Counted from the stretch's first letter, positions 22,858 to 31,973 are shown. The stretch: 64,000 bases of DNA from Kappaphycus alvarezii (GCA_002205965.3 NADL03000753.1:744001-808000), one strand, 5' to 3'. The notes: generated by a model from the sequence alone, not told the origin. Numbers and translations: made by a program.

Positions 22858-23877
22858 TTGCTTACCTTGGAAGCCACAACGAGGAGTTACTACACTACGA
22901 AAAGACTTCACGTCGTGGGTCCGAGCATGGGATGGCTGGAGAAGATTAAGGCTCAGCAGTACAACAGTTCCGAGCGAAGCAGTAGCCAAAGCGCAGACGA
23001 GAGTGGCGGGCAAGTCCATGGAGGCAAAGCAGCGAGCCCAGCGATGAGACCAGCACATCACCGTTCAAGAGCTGCTTTGCTGAGTTTGATAACAAGCACT
23101 CAGGATAAATTGAAGCTTACGGATCTTTTGGATAATCAGAGTCGGCTGGCTGCTTTATGCTTTAATGCCATTGCCGTGGAGTTGCGCGATTTGTTTCGAA
23201 TTCTGGAGGGTCTCTTACATCGCGTGGAGGCTGGAAACCTCGAGGCGGCCCATATATACAAGTTTTACGACTGGTTTGAAGGCTTTTATGGTATCGTCAC
23301 ATGCATTTATGATACAGAAGAGGATATTCTCTTTTCATGGCTAGAGAAAGTTGGTGCTCTAAAGATGGGGAACACACTCGCCCCAAAACGTCGTAAGACT
23401 AAGAAAGAAAGGGCACGAGATCTGTGCTGGGACATGCTCGAGTTGAAGATGCAGTTCGAAAAGCGAAGCGCAAGCGGAAACAGCGACTCATTAGGATTGA
23501 TTCTTGAAATGAGGGATGAAGCAGAGCAACTTGCCTCAAGAATTCTGATGTATGTTCAAACCCTTGTTAATGAATTGCCAAAGCTACTTGACGACCATTT
23601 TGGGTTTGACGAGAGACGAATGATAGAAGAATCTGTTATAGGAAACTTTCGTGCTTCGGAACCTGGAAAATTCGTAATATGTGCATATGCCCGTGGAATA
23701 GTTGATGGGGACAAAAGAGAGGGTTTCCTTGAAGAAAGCTTTAGAACTCCAAAGTCCACGAGAATGACGGTTCAAAAGCATACGAAAAGATTCAAGAAGA
23801 GACATACGGACTTGGCGGATGACCTCGCGATCAACGAATTGGTTCTTGAACCTCAACCTAGTAACGAAATAGTATAA
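22858..23877 (+). CDS. unrecognised 339-aa helical protein
   Basis: This is one long uninterrupted frame with protein-like composition and no competing frame. An in-frame Met at 22927 (MGWLEKIK, residue 24) is an alternative start. The N-terminal third is Ser/Gln/basic-rich and probably disordered (residues 35-75). Residues 75-250 look all-helical, including RLAALCFNAIAVELRDLF and IYDTEEDILFSWLEKVG. The latter is reminiscent of the E-x-x-LF-x-WL helix of hemerythrin-like bundles, but the His iron ligands are absent, so at most it is a degenerate fold relative. The C-terminus (290-325) is Lys/Arg-rich. No signal peptide or membrane segment is seen. AATAAA at 23964 could serve as a poly(A) signal. 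It is the first intact gene after the left gene desert. Function unknown. Confidence 0.65.
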   Translation: MLTLEATTRSYYTTKRLHVVGPSMGWLEKIKAQQYNSSERSSSQSADESGGQVHGGKAASPAMRPAHHRSRAALLSLITSTQDKLKLTDLLDNQSRLAALCFNAIAVELRDLFRILEGLLHRVEAGNLEAAHIYKFYDWFEGFYGIVTCIYDTEEDILFSWLEKVGALKMGNTLAPKRRKTKKERARDLCWDMLELKMQFEKRSASGNSDSLGLILEMRDEAEQLASRILMYVQTLVNELPKLLDDHFGFDERRMIEESVIGNFRASEPGKFVICAYARGIVDGDKREGFLEESFRTPKSTRMTVQKHTKRFKKRHTDLADDLAINELVLEPQPSNEIV

Positions 23878-23963
23878 TGTACCCGGGAAATATTCTCAGT
23901 TTGATCCACACTGGGCCGCCCTCTGAACGTAAACGATGTTTCAGTTGTTCTCCCTCTGCGCAG

Positions 23964-23969
23964 AATAAA
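23964..23969 (+). terminator. candidate poly(A) signal
   Basis: AATAAA lies 87 bp after the stop of the 22858 gene, on the same strand. Confidence 0.35.
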
Positions 23970-24291
23970 ACGCATCACTGCCGATTGAACGTCCGCACAA
24001 ATAACATCTTGCAATTGTCCGGGACGGTTGGCACTAAACAGAGACCAGGCATTTAAATAGTTAATAACTCCAATGTTCAGCACGCAAGGCGTATAGTAAG
24101 TCAACAAAATGTAGTTTAGATTTCGTCGACCCAAGTGCCTAACTCGCTACACGAAAGATTCACATGGGAGTGCGTCACAGTTTGTTCACGCGCTTGGAGG
24201 GAAGAGCACATGCAGATTCTCTTGCGCCAATACAAACGCTTTTAGCGGAGAGTCCTTGCAGTATCAACGAACTATCCCAGGTGATCCGAAA

Positions 24292-26340
24292 TCAGGATAT
24301 GTCCGATCGTGATGCCTCTGCCAAGGCTTCTTTTGAAAATCCCCTGCGGATGCCTTTTCCAGGTTGCGGGTAGATTTTGGACAACGTTTGATGTGTTTTG
24401 GCCAATGCCATGTCCACCTTACTGGGCTTACTCTTGGACAAGGGCAAACGCATGGCATCATACAATCGCTCTGTGGCCGCATCCCAAGTCAAGCGGTGCG
24501 CATCATTCTTCGAGAGCGGCAATGGTTCCCGTTCCAGCGCGTACTTGACAGCCTTTGCAAACTCCTCGGTGGTGCGGTATGTTGTACAATTCGGAAACGA
24601 CGCGAAAAAGTCGTTACTCGGATGTTCCAAGCATACCACAAATTTTCCCATAGCCAACGCTTCCGCTGTAGCCGTACACACGACATCACTGCGACTAGCA
24701 TTGACAAAAACCTTATAGCCCTGCAAGTAACTGCTGGCCGGATCAGCCACTCTCGCGTCAAAGGTGACCGCAGATAAGCCCGGCTTGGTATCAATTTCCT
24801 GCTGCACGGCTTCAGCATCTGGCCCTGCTCCAAAAAAGTCGATTGGGAGAGCCTCGCCACTGGCATCGAAATGCTCAGTCATGTGATCTATCAGGTCACG
24901 ATAGCCTTTTGCCCACAACACTTTGCCCATGAAATAGGCGCCCCGTGGAAACGAGCCTGAGCGCTGACGACCAATATTGATAAACTTGTCGCGCACACCA
25001 TGAACGTTGGAAGTTACAGAATTAGGGAAGCGTTGAACGGCATCGGAGAGCTTGATGATGCGATGACAATATCCGCGACAAACCCAGACATTCAAAAACA
25101 ACAAACCCAAAGCCAACTGAGGTCCGAAAACACCGAAATGGCGTGCATATTCGATGTAATTTGTATGGATAATACCGACGACATAATGAAACAGTTCGGT
25201 CCAGACCTTTCCCGAATGATGCCAAGTCAAATGCTCTGGCTCCTCCAAAATGCAAACATCTCTAGGCTCACCAGACTCTACGATAACATCTGTGATATTA
25301 CCGACCGGCAAAATACTCCCAAAAGACTCTGAATAGGCGCCCTGATAGAACAAAATTTTCAACTGGACACCAGGCACCTGGGTATTTGCCCATTGCAAAA
25401 TATGCGTTCTCTGCTGATCGACGGTATCAAACAAAGGGCTGCCACTTGCAAACAATTTGCTCTGCTCCTCCCTTGTAGACAACCACGGGACAAGCAAAGT
25501 GACATGATGATCATCCTTTGCCAAATACAGTGCTCTTAAAGCCGGGTTAACACTAGTCCCAGTCATCCAAGGCATCGCTGCAGTAGTAACAATAAGAATA
25601 TGACGAGGTCCTGGCCACAAATGCGAAGCACGCGCAAGGTCGGGAGGGTAATGCGATGGATAGGTATGTGGTTGTTGCGGGGGTTGGGGATTGCATGATG
25701 AGAATCGAGATGGGTAGCCTTGACTGCACCTTTTGCCCGAAGGTCGAGTCGGATGGGGAGTTGCTTGCGGGAAAATTGCTTTGCGCGTCGTTTCGGGCGT
25801 GGATCGGAGGCATCGGCTGTACCGCGACCGAGTAGAAATAGCGAATATGCGACGGCCATTGCTACTGCGGGATGTTGTTTGTGATGGGAGGAGGGGGAGT
25901 GATGTGTGTAATTGGGGCCGGTGGAGGTGGGAGTGGGGGATTCGGAGGAGGAGGAGGGGGGTTGGGGGTGTCGGTGATGATTGTGGTTGGGGTGTGTGGA
26001 GAGGGAGGGGTTGTAGGGAGTGGAGGGGTGAGGACGGGAAGGTCGGAAACTGGAAGGGTTGTTGGTTGGGGGGATGGGGAAGTGGGAGGATTGTTGCGAT
26101 GAAGAGGAGAGAGAAGGGCTGCGGCGAGGGAGGAAAACAGGGGGGCATTGTTATGAAGGGTTGGTTTTGTATTGTGTTGGTCAGCGTGTGGGTGGGTGCG
26201 GGGCGAGTCAAAGACTTTCCAATGGATTGGGTTAGGTTAGAAAAGTGAGACAAATTGTGCAGTGGCGGAATATCTGTGCAAGAGCTATTGACGAATGGCA
26301 ATGTTGCGATTGGATTGCCAGTGATGATGCACTCTGCCAT
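24292..26340 (-). CDS. digalactosyldiacylglycerol synthase, paralogue B
   Basis: This is a GT4-family galactosyltransferase that adds galactose from UDP-galactose to MGDG to make DGDG, at the plastid envelope in the known plant enzymes. The catalytic part starts near residue 248 (ILIVTTAAMPWMTGTSVNP) and runs to the C-terminus: VCILEEPEHLTWHH, YCHRIIKLSDAV, SVTSNVHGVRDKF, LPIDFFGAGPD and the donor-site block TATAEALAMGKFVV followed by HPSNDFF (about 540-565). The core is intact. The first 240 residues are Pro/Thr/Leu-rich and doubtful. A second minus frame at 25859-25563 starts MAVAYSLFLLGRG, resembling the membrane segment of paralogue A, so the true N-terminus may use that frame with an indel before residue 248. 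It is transcribed away from the TXNDC15-like gene, with palindrome clusters between them. Confidence 0.85.
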   Translation of the reverse strand: MAECIITGNPIATLPFVNSSCTDIPPLHNLSHFSNLTQSIGKSLTRPAPTHTLTNTIQNQPFITMPPCFPPSPQPFSLLFIATILPLPHPPNQQPFQFPTFPSSPLHSLQPLPLHTPQPQSSPTPPTPLLLLRIPHSHLHRPQLHTSLPLLPSQTTSRSSNGRRIFAISTRSRYSRCLRSTPETTRKAIFPQATPHPTRPSGKRCSQGYPSRFSSCNPQPPQQPHTYPSHYPPDLARASHLWPGPRHILIVTTAAMPWMTGTSVNPALRALYLAKDDHHVTLLVPWLSTREEQSKLFASGSPLFDTVDQQRTHILQWANTQVPGVQLKILFYQGAYSESFGSILPVGNITDVIVESGEPRDVCILEEPEHLTWHHSGKVWTELFHYVVGIIHTNYIEYARHFGVFGPQLALGLLFLNVWVCRGYCHRIIKLSDAVQRFPNSVTSNVHGVRDKFINIGRQRSGSFPRGAYFMGKVLWAKGYRDLIDHMTEHFDASGEALPIDFFGAGPDAEAVQQEIDTKPGLSAVTFDARVADPASSYLQGYKVFVNASRSDVVCTATAEALAMGKFVVCLEHPSNDFFASFPNCTTYRTTEEFAKAVKYALEREPLPLSKNDAHRLTWDAATERLYDAMRLPLSKSKPSKVDMALAKTHQTLSKIYPQPGKGIRRGFSKEALAEASRSDIS

Positions 26341-26450
26341 TACCTCCTTATTCCAACGCCAATACCAATTATGCTCAAGTCAATGTCACCCCTACTCGAG
26401 CTGGCCGTTCGAGTCGAATCCATTTTTGCTGTCCACCCTTTCAATGCTCC

Positions 26451-26725
26451 AGTACAGTACAATACTGTACAATGCTGCACTGTCCACTGCAAATTGCAAA
26501 AATGTAACCGAATGATAATGCAACAGAGCAGTACAAAATATAACGTACATTTCCGTACATACTCACATTTTCAAAATTATTGGACATTTGATATTGTACA
26601 GCACTGAAGATTCAACCAATCCACACTATTTTATTGTCTACAGTGCAATGCACTACTGTACTGTACAATATAGTACAGTAGAGTGAATACGTAAGGGAAA
26701 TGTACAGTATTGTACAGTACTGTAT
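26451..26725. repeat. GTACAGTAC palindrome cluster 1
   Basis: The units are AGTACAGTACAATACTGTAC at 26451, ACTGTACTGTACAAT at 26655, TAGTACAGTA at 26671 and TGTACAGTATTGTACAGTAC at 26701. They are self-complementary or near so. Confidence 0.75.
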
Positions 26726-26906
26726 TTAGACAACACGTCACGCGGAGCTTACACTGGCTTACATTCATTACACTGTATGAACGACTGCAAAGCCACGTAT
26801 CCGCATGGAAATAAATGCCTGGCCGATCCGGTAGGATCACGTGGGTAAATCCATTCGACAAAAACTGATCCAATTTTCAGCTCCCAATACTCCATTCAAT
26901 TGCCGT

Positions 26907-26973
26907 ATTATTTGATGCGCTTTGGAACATAGGCTAACCTATTTTTCAATCATTAAAACACCCCAATCTTTCC
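26907..26973 (-). repeat. 67-bp dispersed repeat, copy F
   Basis: In reverse complement this is identical by eye, except for one base, to 39119-39185; the match stops abruptly on both sides. Key blocks are TTGGGGTGTTTTAATGATTG and AGGTTAGCCTATGTTCC. It belongs to the same head family as copies D and E and sits 60 bp upstream of the TXNDC15-like start. Confidence 0.8.
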
Positions 26974-27034
26974 CTCATTGTTGCAGTCCTTCCCCAACGC
27001 CAGCTCGACAGTTGCCTTCTGCACTCAAGCAACT

Positions 27035-27835
27035 ATGGCATTCACCGCGCCGCATGTCTTTGCTTACGTTACCCTTCTCCTCTCCCTTGTGCTCCCCACC
27101 CCCAACCACTCGCTCCTAATTCATCATCCATCCACTTCCCAAGGCCAAACCCAGCGTCCCACTGGCCTCGACCACATCCTCTATCCACCCCGTGCCCTCA
27201 ATTCCACACACTTCACACCGTCTCCTCTTCATCCCTTTCACACACTGCACGATTTCCCATGTCACCACATCCCTCGCCAACACCTCACCCTCCCCAACAA
27301 CACCTCCGTCTACACCCGTCTCGCCACCAACGCTCAAGTCTCCACCATGTTACAACTCGCCTCCCACCCTCCATTTTCCACCCCCTCCATCCCAATCATC
27401 GTTCTCTTTCACGGCGGTCAATCCTGTGAATGGTCACGTCAAATCATTCCCATCTGGGCCCAAGTAGCCCAACGTATGATGCCGATATGCATGGTTGCCG
27501 TTGATGGGCGACGCTATTCCCTAGTCAATTACAATTTAATCGTCCTCGGCTTTCCCACAATCTTACGCGTGCAAAACAACCGAAAGGCAGAAGTGTATCG
27601 TGCCCCACGCAACGTAAAGCGCCTTACGCAATGGGTGGTCAAAGTTACGGGCGTGCCACCAGAGCAATGGCCACATATCGACGACACACCACTTGCCCAT
27701 GTCGAATGGACCGAGGATGGCGAAGAGCGGGATTGGGTACTTGTGGGTGCAAATCTCGTTTGTGGAATCAATGTTATCGGCGCACTTGTTCGATTCGCGC
27801 GTTGGATTCGAAGAAGATGGCCAAAGGAAGGCTGA
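27035..27835 (+). CDS. TXNDC15-like thioredoxin-fold membrane protein
   Basis: The start at 27035 is chosen over an in-frame Met at 26978 because it gives a clean signal peptide (MAFTAPHVFAYVTLLLSLVL) in a 266-aa protein. Residues 30-105 are Pro/His/Thr-rich, with possible N-glycosylation sites (NST, NNT). A thioredoxin-like domain spans about 118-205: strand IIVLFHGG, a one-cysteine CEWS site at 131-134 and a cis-Pro loop GFPTIL at 172-177. Thioredoxin domain-containing protein 15 of animals has the same CxxS type of site and a TM helix, which is why that family is suggested. A membrane segment lies at about 234-252 with a basic tail (RWIRRRWPK). CxxS implies isomerase or binding activity rather than dithiol reduction. 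The gene is placed between two DGDG synthases. Confidence 0.7.
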   Translation: MAFTAPHVFAYVTLLLSLVLPTPNHSLLIHHPSTSQGQTQRPTGLDHILYPPRALNSTHFTPSPLHPFHTLHDFPCHHIPRQHLTLPNNTSVYTRLATNAQVSTMLQLASHPPFSTPSIPIIVLFHGGQSCEWSRQIIPIWAQVAQRMMPICMVAVDGRRYSLVNYNLIVLGFPTILRVQNNRKAEVYRAPRNVKRLTQWVVKVTGVPPEQWPHIDDTPLAHVEWTEDGEERDWVLVGANLVCGINVIGALVRFARWIRRRWPKEG

Positions 27836-28018
27836 CCCTAGTTTTTGTGCATATCCAACCTTGAGGACACTGCATGATACACATGGTTCACATGTAAACA
27901 TGTGGTTGCAAGAGATGCTGTGTGGATGCCCAATCTATGCGGATCAACTAGTCGTAGATATCAGAAGAGATTTGAGCGCAACGCTGTAATGGGGAAGACA
28001 CACTGCCACACTGCTATG

Positions 28019-28150
28019 CAGTACTGTACTGTAGTCTACAATGGCGACGCAATGCGCATGTCGCACACACAGTACATGGTACGGAAACATGTCCAGTTTA
28101 GAAACTGTGACATGTGTTTCTAAACTGTACGATGGTAGTCTTGTACTGTA
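28019..28150. promoter_or_regulatory. palindrome units and hairpin upstream of DGDG synthase A
   Basis: GTACTGTACTGTAG lies at 28021, and related TTGTACTGTATG at 28141. Between them is a perfect 12-bp inverted repeat (28094-28105 with 28116-28127). The segment lies between the TXNDC15-like stop and the DGDG synthase A start, on the 5' side of the latter. Confidence 0.5.
28094..28127. repeat. perfect 12-bp hairpin
   Basis: CAGTTTAGAAAC and GTTTCTAAACTG are separated by a 10-nt loop. It lies about 570 bp upstream of the favoured DGDG synthase A start and 260 bp after the TXNDC15-like stop. Confidence 0.75.
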
Positions 28151-28450
28151 TGTTGACTTCGGCTCATGCTGAACCATAATGCAGTGGATTCGGATGCACT
28201 TTGTTTTTCCAATTTAATAGTCTTTAGAGCGAATCAAAAACCAGTAACGGGATAGGACTTTTCGGTTGTAAAAAAAATCATTCTGCAACCATCGCCACTG
28301 CCACGATACGAGGGATACTACACATATTCTCAACTCGGTCCGAAAAAAAATCGCCGAGGCCACCAACCAAAATCCGCCACCACTTGATGCTTCCTCAGCC
28401 CCATCCACACCATCCACTAGACCCTTGCCTTTCATTCATCCACTTGGCAA

Positions 28451-30676
28451 TTGCCTCACCCAACCGCCAGCATCCAACACCAACCAAACCACTCCATCCA
28501 TACCTCCCTGACCCAAAATGCACCATCTTTCCTCCCTCAACATTCCGCTCAAATCCCGCGCTCCTCATCTACACCTCCCGGCCTCCGAGTGCATCCTCCC
28601 TTCCATCCACAGTTTCCCCCTTCTCAAGCCCCACCGCTCAAACTTTCTTTCCCCCCTCCCCAAAACCATACCATCGCCATCATTCTCGCCGCAATGAAAC
28701 CACTCGTGTCCGCCGCCGCGGCCGCCCTGCTCCTCGTAGGCGGGCGTCGTAGCGGCGGCGCACCCCCCAACCCAACCCCGCATACCCCACCCCCTGATGA
28801 CGACGACGATGACCACTCCACACTTGACACGGACGTGCAAACTGAAACCACTTTGTCAAATCACTTGTCAGTGAAACGCTTTTCCATTGTGCATCCGAAA
28901 TTGACCATCCTGGACCAACAATTGCAACCGCATCAGTGGGATTGGAGTAACCCACCAGATGATTCGTCCATTTGGACAGCCACTGCTGCCGTTTTGGGTG
29001 GCGCTTGGCAGAGGGCGAAGGATGTTCGGGAGGGTGTTGGCGGTGTCAAGGAACCAAAGGATGCCATTGAGGTTTTGTCAGCCGCCTTGAGGGGCTTGAA
29101 GGTATTTGCAGGCTCTGATCATCGCGATGATGAAGGCATGCGTGATAGGGACAGTGATTCGGGTTATGATGTTAGACCTTTGATTGCCGTCACTATCGGT
29201 GTGACCCTGTTTTTGTTGACCCGTACGCAAAAGCTTTCGCGAAGGGTGGAGGTAGTGGAGGAGCCTGACGATTCACGCCAATTGGATTATTCGGTGGTGT
29301 CGGATTTGAGGGGACGTTGCAGGGACATTGTTATTGTTACCACGGCCGCATTACCGTGGATGACGGGCACGGCGGTGAATCCGGTTTTGAGGGCCGTGTA
29401 TTTGGCGAAGAGGGGACATCATGTAACCTTGGTTGTACCATGGTTGGAAAGTGAGACTGATCAGAGGACGGTTTATCCGGGAGGGGTCCTGTTTCATGGA
29501 AAGGAAGAACAGCGGGAGGTTATTCACAACTGGATAAAGGAGCACGGGGAATCTGTCGAGGTTTGTATCCGGTTTTATGAGGGTGTTTATTCGAAGGAAT
29601 TTGGCAGTATTTTGCCGCTAGGAGACATTACAAGTATGTTTGGGGGTGGATGGACTAGGGATGTCTGCGTGTTGGAGGAACCGGAACACCTGACGTGGCA
29701 TCACACGGGAGCGAGATGGACCAGCTTGTTCCGCTTTGTTGTGGGCGTGGTCCACACCAATTACCTAGAGTATGCAAAGAAACATGGGGTCTTTGGACCG
29801 CAGAGGGCTTTGTTCCTGAGCTTCTTGAACAAATGGGTGTGTCGCAGCTATTGCCATCGGGTAATCAAGTTGTCGGACGCTGTACAAACTCTGCCGCACT
29901 CGGTGACTTCCAACGTCCACGGTGTGCGGGACCGTTTCATAGACATTGGCAAGGGACGTGCAGGAAAGACTTTTGAGAACGGCGCCTACTTCCTTGGCAA
30001 GGTACTTTGGGCAAAGGGCTATCGACAATTAGTCGACTTGATGGATGAGCACTTTGCGCGAACGGAAGAGCGACTGCCGATCGACTTTTTCGGCGCGGGG
30101 CCGGATTTGGACGCGGTTAGACGACGGGTGGCGGACAGCTATGGATTAAGCCTGGTTCAAATTCACGGCCTGGTGGTTGACCACGCTTCAGAGTATCTAC
30201 AAAGATACAAGGTGTACGTGAATCCCTCTAAAAGCGATGTCGTGTGCACAGCAACTGCGGAGGCATTAGCGATGGGCAAATTTGTGGTGTGTCTAAAGCA
30301 TCCTAGCAACGAGTTTTTTTCCACATTTGATAACTGCCTTATCTATGAGACGCCGGAACAGTTTTCAGCCCAACTTGCGTACGCTTTAGCTAATGAGCCC
30401 AAACCGTTATCAGAGGAGGACGCCTTTCGATTATCATGGGAAGCGGCGACTGAAAGATTCTACGACGCATCATTCATTCCGTCACCACCAGCTGGACGGG
30501 GTGTAGATTCTGCCCTCGCGCTGACGCACAAGACGATTTGCTCAACTCTAGTGACGCCGCCGGCGGACAGTGCTGTTCGGGAGAGATATCGTCTGGAAAG
30601 AAAGAGCGCGAGGCGAGAGCGGTTAAGATTGAGAAAGAGCCGTGCCAGAAATCGGAATAGTCTGACAGTTCCGTAG
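28451..30676 (+). CDS. digalactosyldiacylglycerol synthase, paralogue A
   Basis: Same enzyme class as paralogue B: UDP-galactose-dependent conversion of MGDG to DGDG. The frame is 741 codons. The Met at 28694 (MKPLVSAAAAALLLVGG, residue 82) is the more likely start, because the preceding 80 residues are Pro/Ser/His-rich low complexity of the kind seen at every gene start in this island. A probable membrane segment is RPLIAVTIGVTLFLL (about 242-257). The GT4 core starts at about 293 (IVIVTTAALPWMTGTAVNP): VCVLEEPEHLTWHH, HTNYLEYAKKHGVFG, SVTSNVHGVRDRF, LPIDFFGAGPD, and donor block TATAEALAMGKFVV with HPSNEFF (about 600-620). The C-terminus is highly basic. The core is intact and close to paralogue B across its whole length, while the N-terminal halves differ. 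Poly(A) signal at 30704. Confidence 0.9.
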   Translation: MPHPTASIQHQPNHSIHTSLTQNAPSFLPQHSAQIPRSSSTPPGLRVHPPFHPQFPPSQAPPLKLSFPPPQNHTIAIILAAMKPLVSAAAAALLLVGGRRSGGAPPNPTPHTPPPDDDDDDHSTLDTDVQTETTLSNHLSVKRFSIVHPKLTILDQQLQPHQWDWSNPPDDSSIWTATAAVLGGAWQRAKDVREGVGGVKEPKDAIEVLSAALRGLKVFAGSDHRDDEGMRDRDSDSGYDVRPLIAVTIGVTLFLLTRTQKLSRRVEVVEEPDDSRQLDYSVVSDLRGRCRDIVIVTTAALPWMTGTAVNPVLRAVYLAKRGHHVTLVVPWLESETDQRTVYPGGVLFHGKEEQREVIHNWIKEHGESVEVCIRFYEGVYSKEFGSILPLGDITSMFGGGWTRDVCVLEEPEHLTWHHTGARWTSLFRFVVGVVHTNYLEYAKKHGVFGPQRALFLSFLNKWVCRSYCHRVIKLSDAVQTLPHSVTSNVHGVRDRFIDIGKGRAGKTFENGAYFLGKVLWAKGYRQLVDLMDEHFARTEERLPIDFFGAGPDLDAVRRRVADSYGLSLVQIHGLVVDHASEYLQRYKVYVNPSKSDVVCTATAEALAMGKFVVCLKHPSNEFFSTFDNCLIYETPEQFSAQLAYALANEPKPLSEEDAFRLSWEAATERFYDASFIPSPPAGRGVDSALALTHKTICSTLVTPPADSAVRERYRLERKSARRERLRLRKSRARNRNSLTVP

Positions 30677-30703
30677 AGAAAAATCTGTGCGAGACTCGTG
30701 TAC

Positions 30704-30709
30704 AATAAA
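30704..30709 (+). terminator. candidate poly(A) signal of DGDG synthase A
   Basis: AATAAA lies 28 bp past the stop codon, in the intergenic space before the convergent BTB gene. Confidence 0.5.
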
Positions 30710-30854
30710 GAGAGTGGCTTACCTTTACGATGACCGGTGTAATTAGCTGACTGTGCAGAGGTGGAGTTAGTAACTATTTCACTCCGTACGATGATTTGTC
30801 TCGCCGTCCAAGGTAAATATGCAGGATATGTGCACATGGTGGAATGTTGTCACT

Positions 30855-31973
30855 TCATGGGGGCTTGAGAAGAGACAAGGCGCGTTGAGGCTGGAAACCG
30901 AGGTCACCCTCTGCCCTGTTCGCAAAGGCGCGTAGCAGACGGTACTGAAAGCGGGGATCGGCCATTGCAATATCCTCACGACTAGCCCGCACAAGAGCAG
31001 ACAACGAGAGCGTCTCGGCGTCAACCGCGGCCAAAATGTCTGCACGATGGGTGTCCCTGCCGCCGACCTTTAGCCAAGCTATAGCGGCAGCGAGGACATG
31101 TTGTGCACAGCGACGCGAGGTTTGATCTTGAGAGAGTCGCATTGGTGCGCGAAGAGCGGAAAGCACGGTAGCAGAGTCGGATTGTAGAAAGATGGGAGAG
31201 GAAGCGAGGGAGGACATGCGAAGAGTGAGGAAGCGGTCGCAGGCTCGTTGCAGACGGAGAGCGGAGTACATTTGCGCGTGGCTATGGATTGACAGAATGT
31301 TGTCGATCGAAAGGGCGGATATAAGAAGGGAGTCCAAAAAGTGGGGAAGGTGCGGGATTCCGATCTCGTAACGGCGGATGAAGGAGGAAATAGGAAGTGT
31401 GAGATTCGGACGCAAGGTTAAAGGTTGGCCGTAGATGTGGGAGAGGATTGGACGGAAAATATGCGGGGGTGTGTCGGGGAGATGGACCGTGTTGGTGCGA
31501 GGTTCCAACATCGGAGAAAGAAACATGGCATGAAATACAGGGGAAGCGGCAGAAAGGATGGCACGGTGACATGAAAATGGTGTTGTTTGGGCCATTATGG
31601 TGACATCTGAAAAGGTGGAATCGGAGAGGAGATTGGACAGGATGGTGGAGGGGAGGTGGGGCGGAAAATAGGTGCGCGTTGGAGTGGAGGGTGATGATGG
31701 AGCGTCATCGCGGGAGGGGGAAGGAGGAGAGATCGTGACTGAGGCGGGAGGGGCGGAGTTGGGGGAACTGGACGGGCGCACCGGTCGAGGTTGGAGATGC
31801 GTAGGTTGGTAAGGTGGGGGGGGGGAGTCGGGGCAGTTTGTCGCTGGGAGTCCATGGATAAGCAAAGGGCGGGAAGTGAAGAAGGTGGCTGAATGCAACA
31901 TATGTACAGTACAGTACTGTATCGGTAGAAGTGAAATGGCGGAGTACAGAACGTATGATATGAGATGATTCAT
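30855..31973 (-). CDS. BTB/POZ domain protein (BTB-BACK-like)
   Basis: This is likely a substrate adaptor for a CUL3 ubiquitin ligase or a protein-interaction protein; the family role is known, the specific target is not. The frame is 372 codons. The Met at 31901 (residue 25) is favoured, because the 24 upstream codons are partly made by the GTACAGTAC palindrome at 31903-31922, which is more plausibly 5' untranslated DNA. Residues 35-105 are Pro/Ser-rich. The BTB fold spans about 112-195: DSTFSDVTIMAQ, FSCHRAILSAASPVFHAMF, and PDTPPHIFRPILSHIYG. The remainder is helical (YSALRLQRACDRFL, CAQHVLAAAIAWL), consistent with a BACK-like region. It is convergent with DGDG synthase A, ends 178 bp from it, and is intact. 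Confidence 0.8.
   Translation of the reverse strand: MNHLISYVLYSAISLLPIQYCTVHMLHSATFFTSRPLLIHGLPATNCPDSPPPPYQPTHLQPRPVRPSSSPNSAPPASVTISPPSPSRDDAPSSPSTPTRTYFPPHLPSTILSNLLSDSTFSDVTIMAQTTPFSCHRAILSAASPVFHAMFLSPMLEPRTNTVHLPDTPPHIFRPILSHIYGQPLTLRPNLTLPISSFIRRYEIGIPHLPHFLDSLLISALSIDNILSIHSHAQMYSALRLQRACDRFLTLRMSSLASSPIFLQSDSATVLSALRAPMRLSQDQTSRRCAQHVLAAAIAWLKVGGRDTHRADILAAVDAETLSLSALVRASREDIAMADPRFQYRLLRAFANRAEGDLGFQPQRALSLLKPP
31903..31922. promoter_or_regulatory. GTACAGTAC palindrome at BTB gene start
   Basis: TGTACAGTACAGTACTGTAT lies immediately upstream of the favoured BTB start codon (31901, minus strand). A second unit, CTGACTGTACAGTACTTG, lies at 32321. Confidence 0.55.

Larger units (their letters stand above)
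26341..27034. promoter_or_regulatory. divergent intergenic region with palindrome clusters
   Basis: This is the shared 5' region of DGDG synthase B (-) and the TXNDC15-like gene (+). It carries repeated GTACAGTAC/GTACTGTAC units at 26451-26470, 26655-26680 and 26701-26725, and the 67-bp dispersed repeat at 26907-26973. A regulatory role is inferred from position only. Confidence 0.45.

Noticed and set aside
25872-26102. Gly-rich plus-strand protein opposite DGDG synthase B
   Set aside because: It is the antisense of the C-rich gene start and contains only low-complexity Gly/Val.
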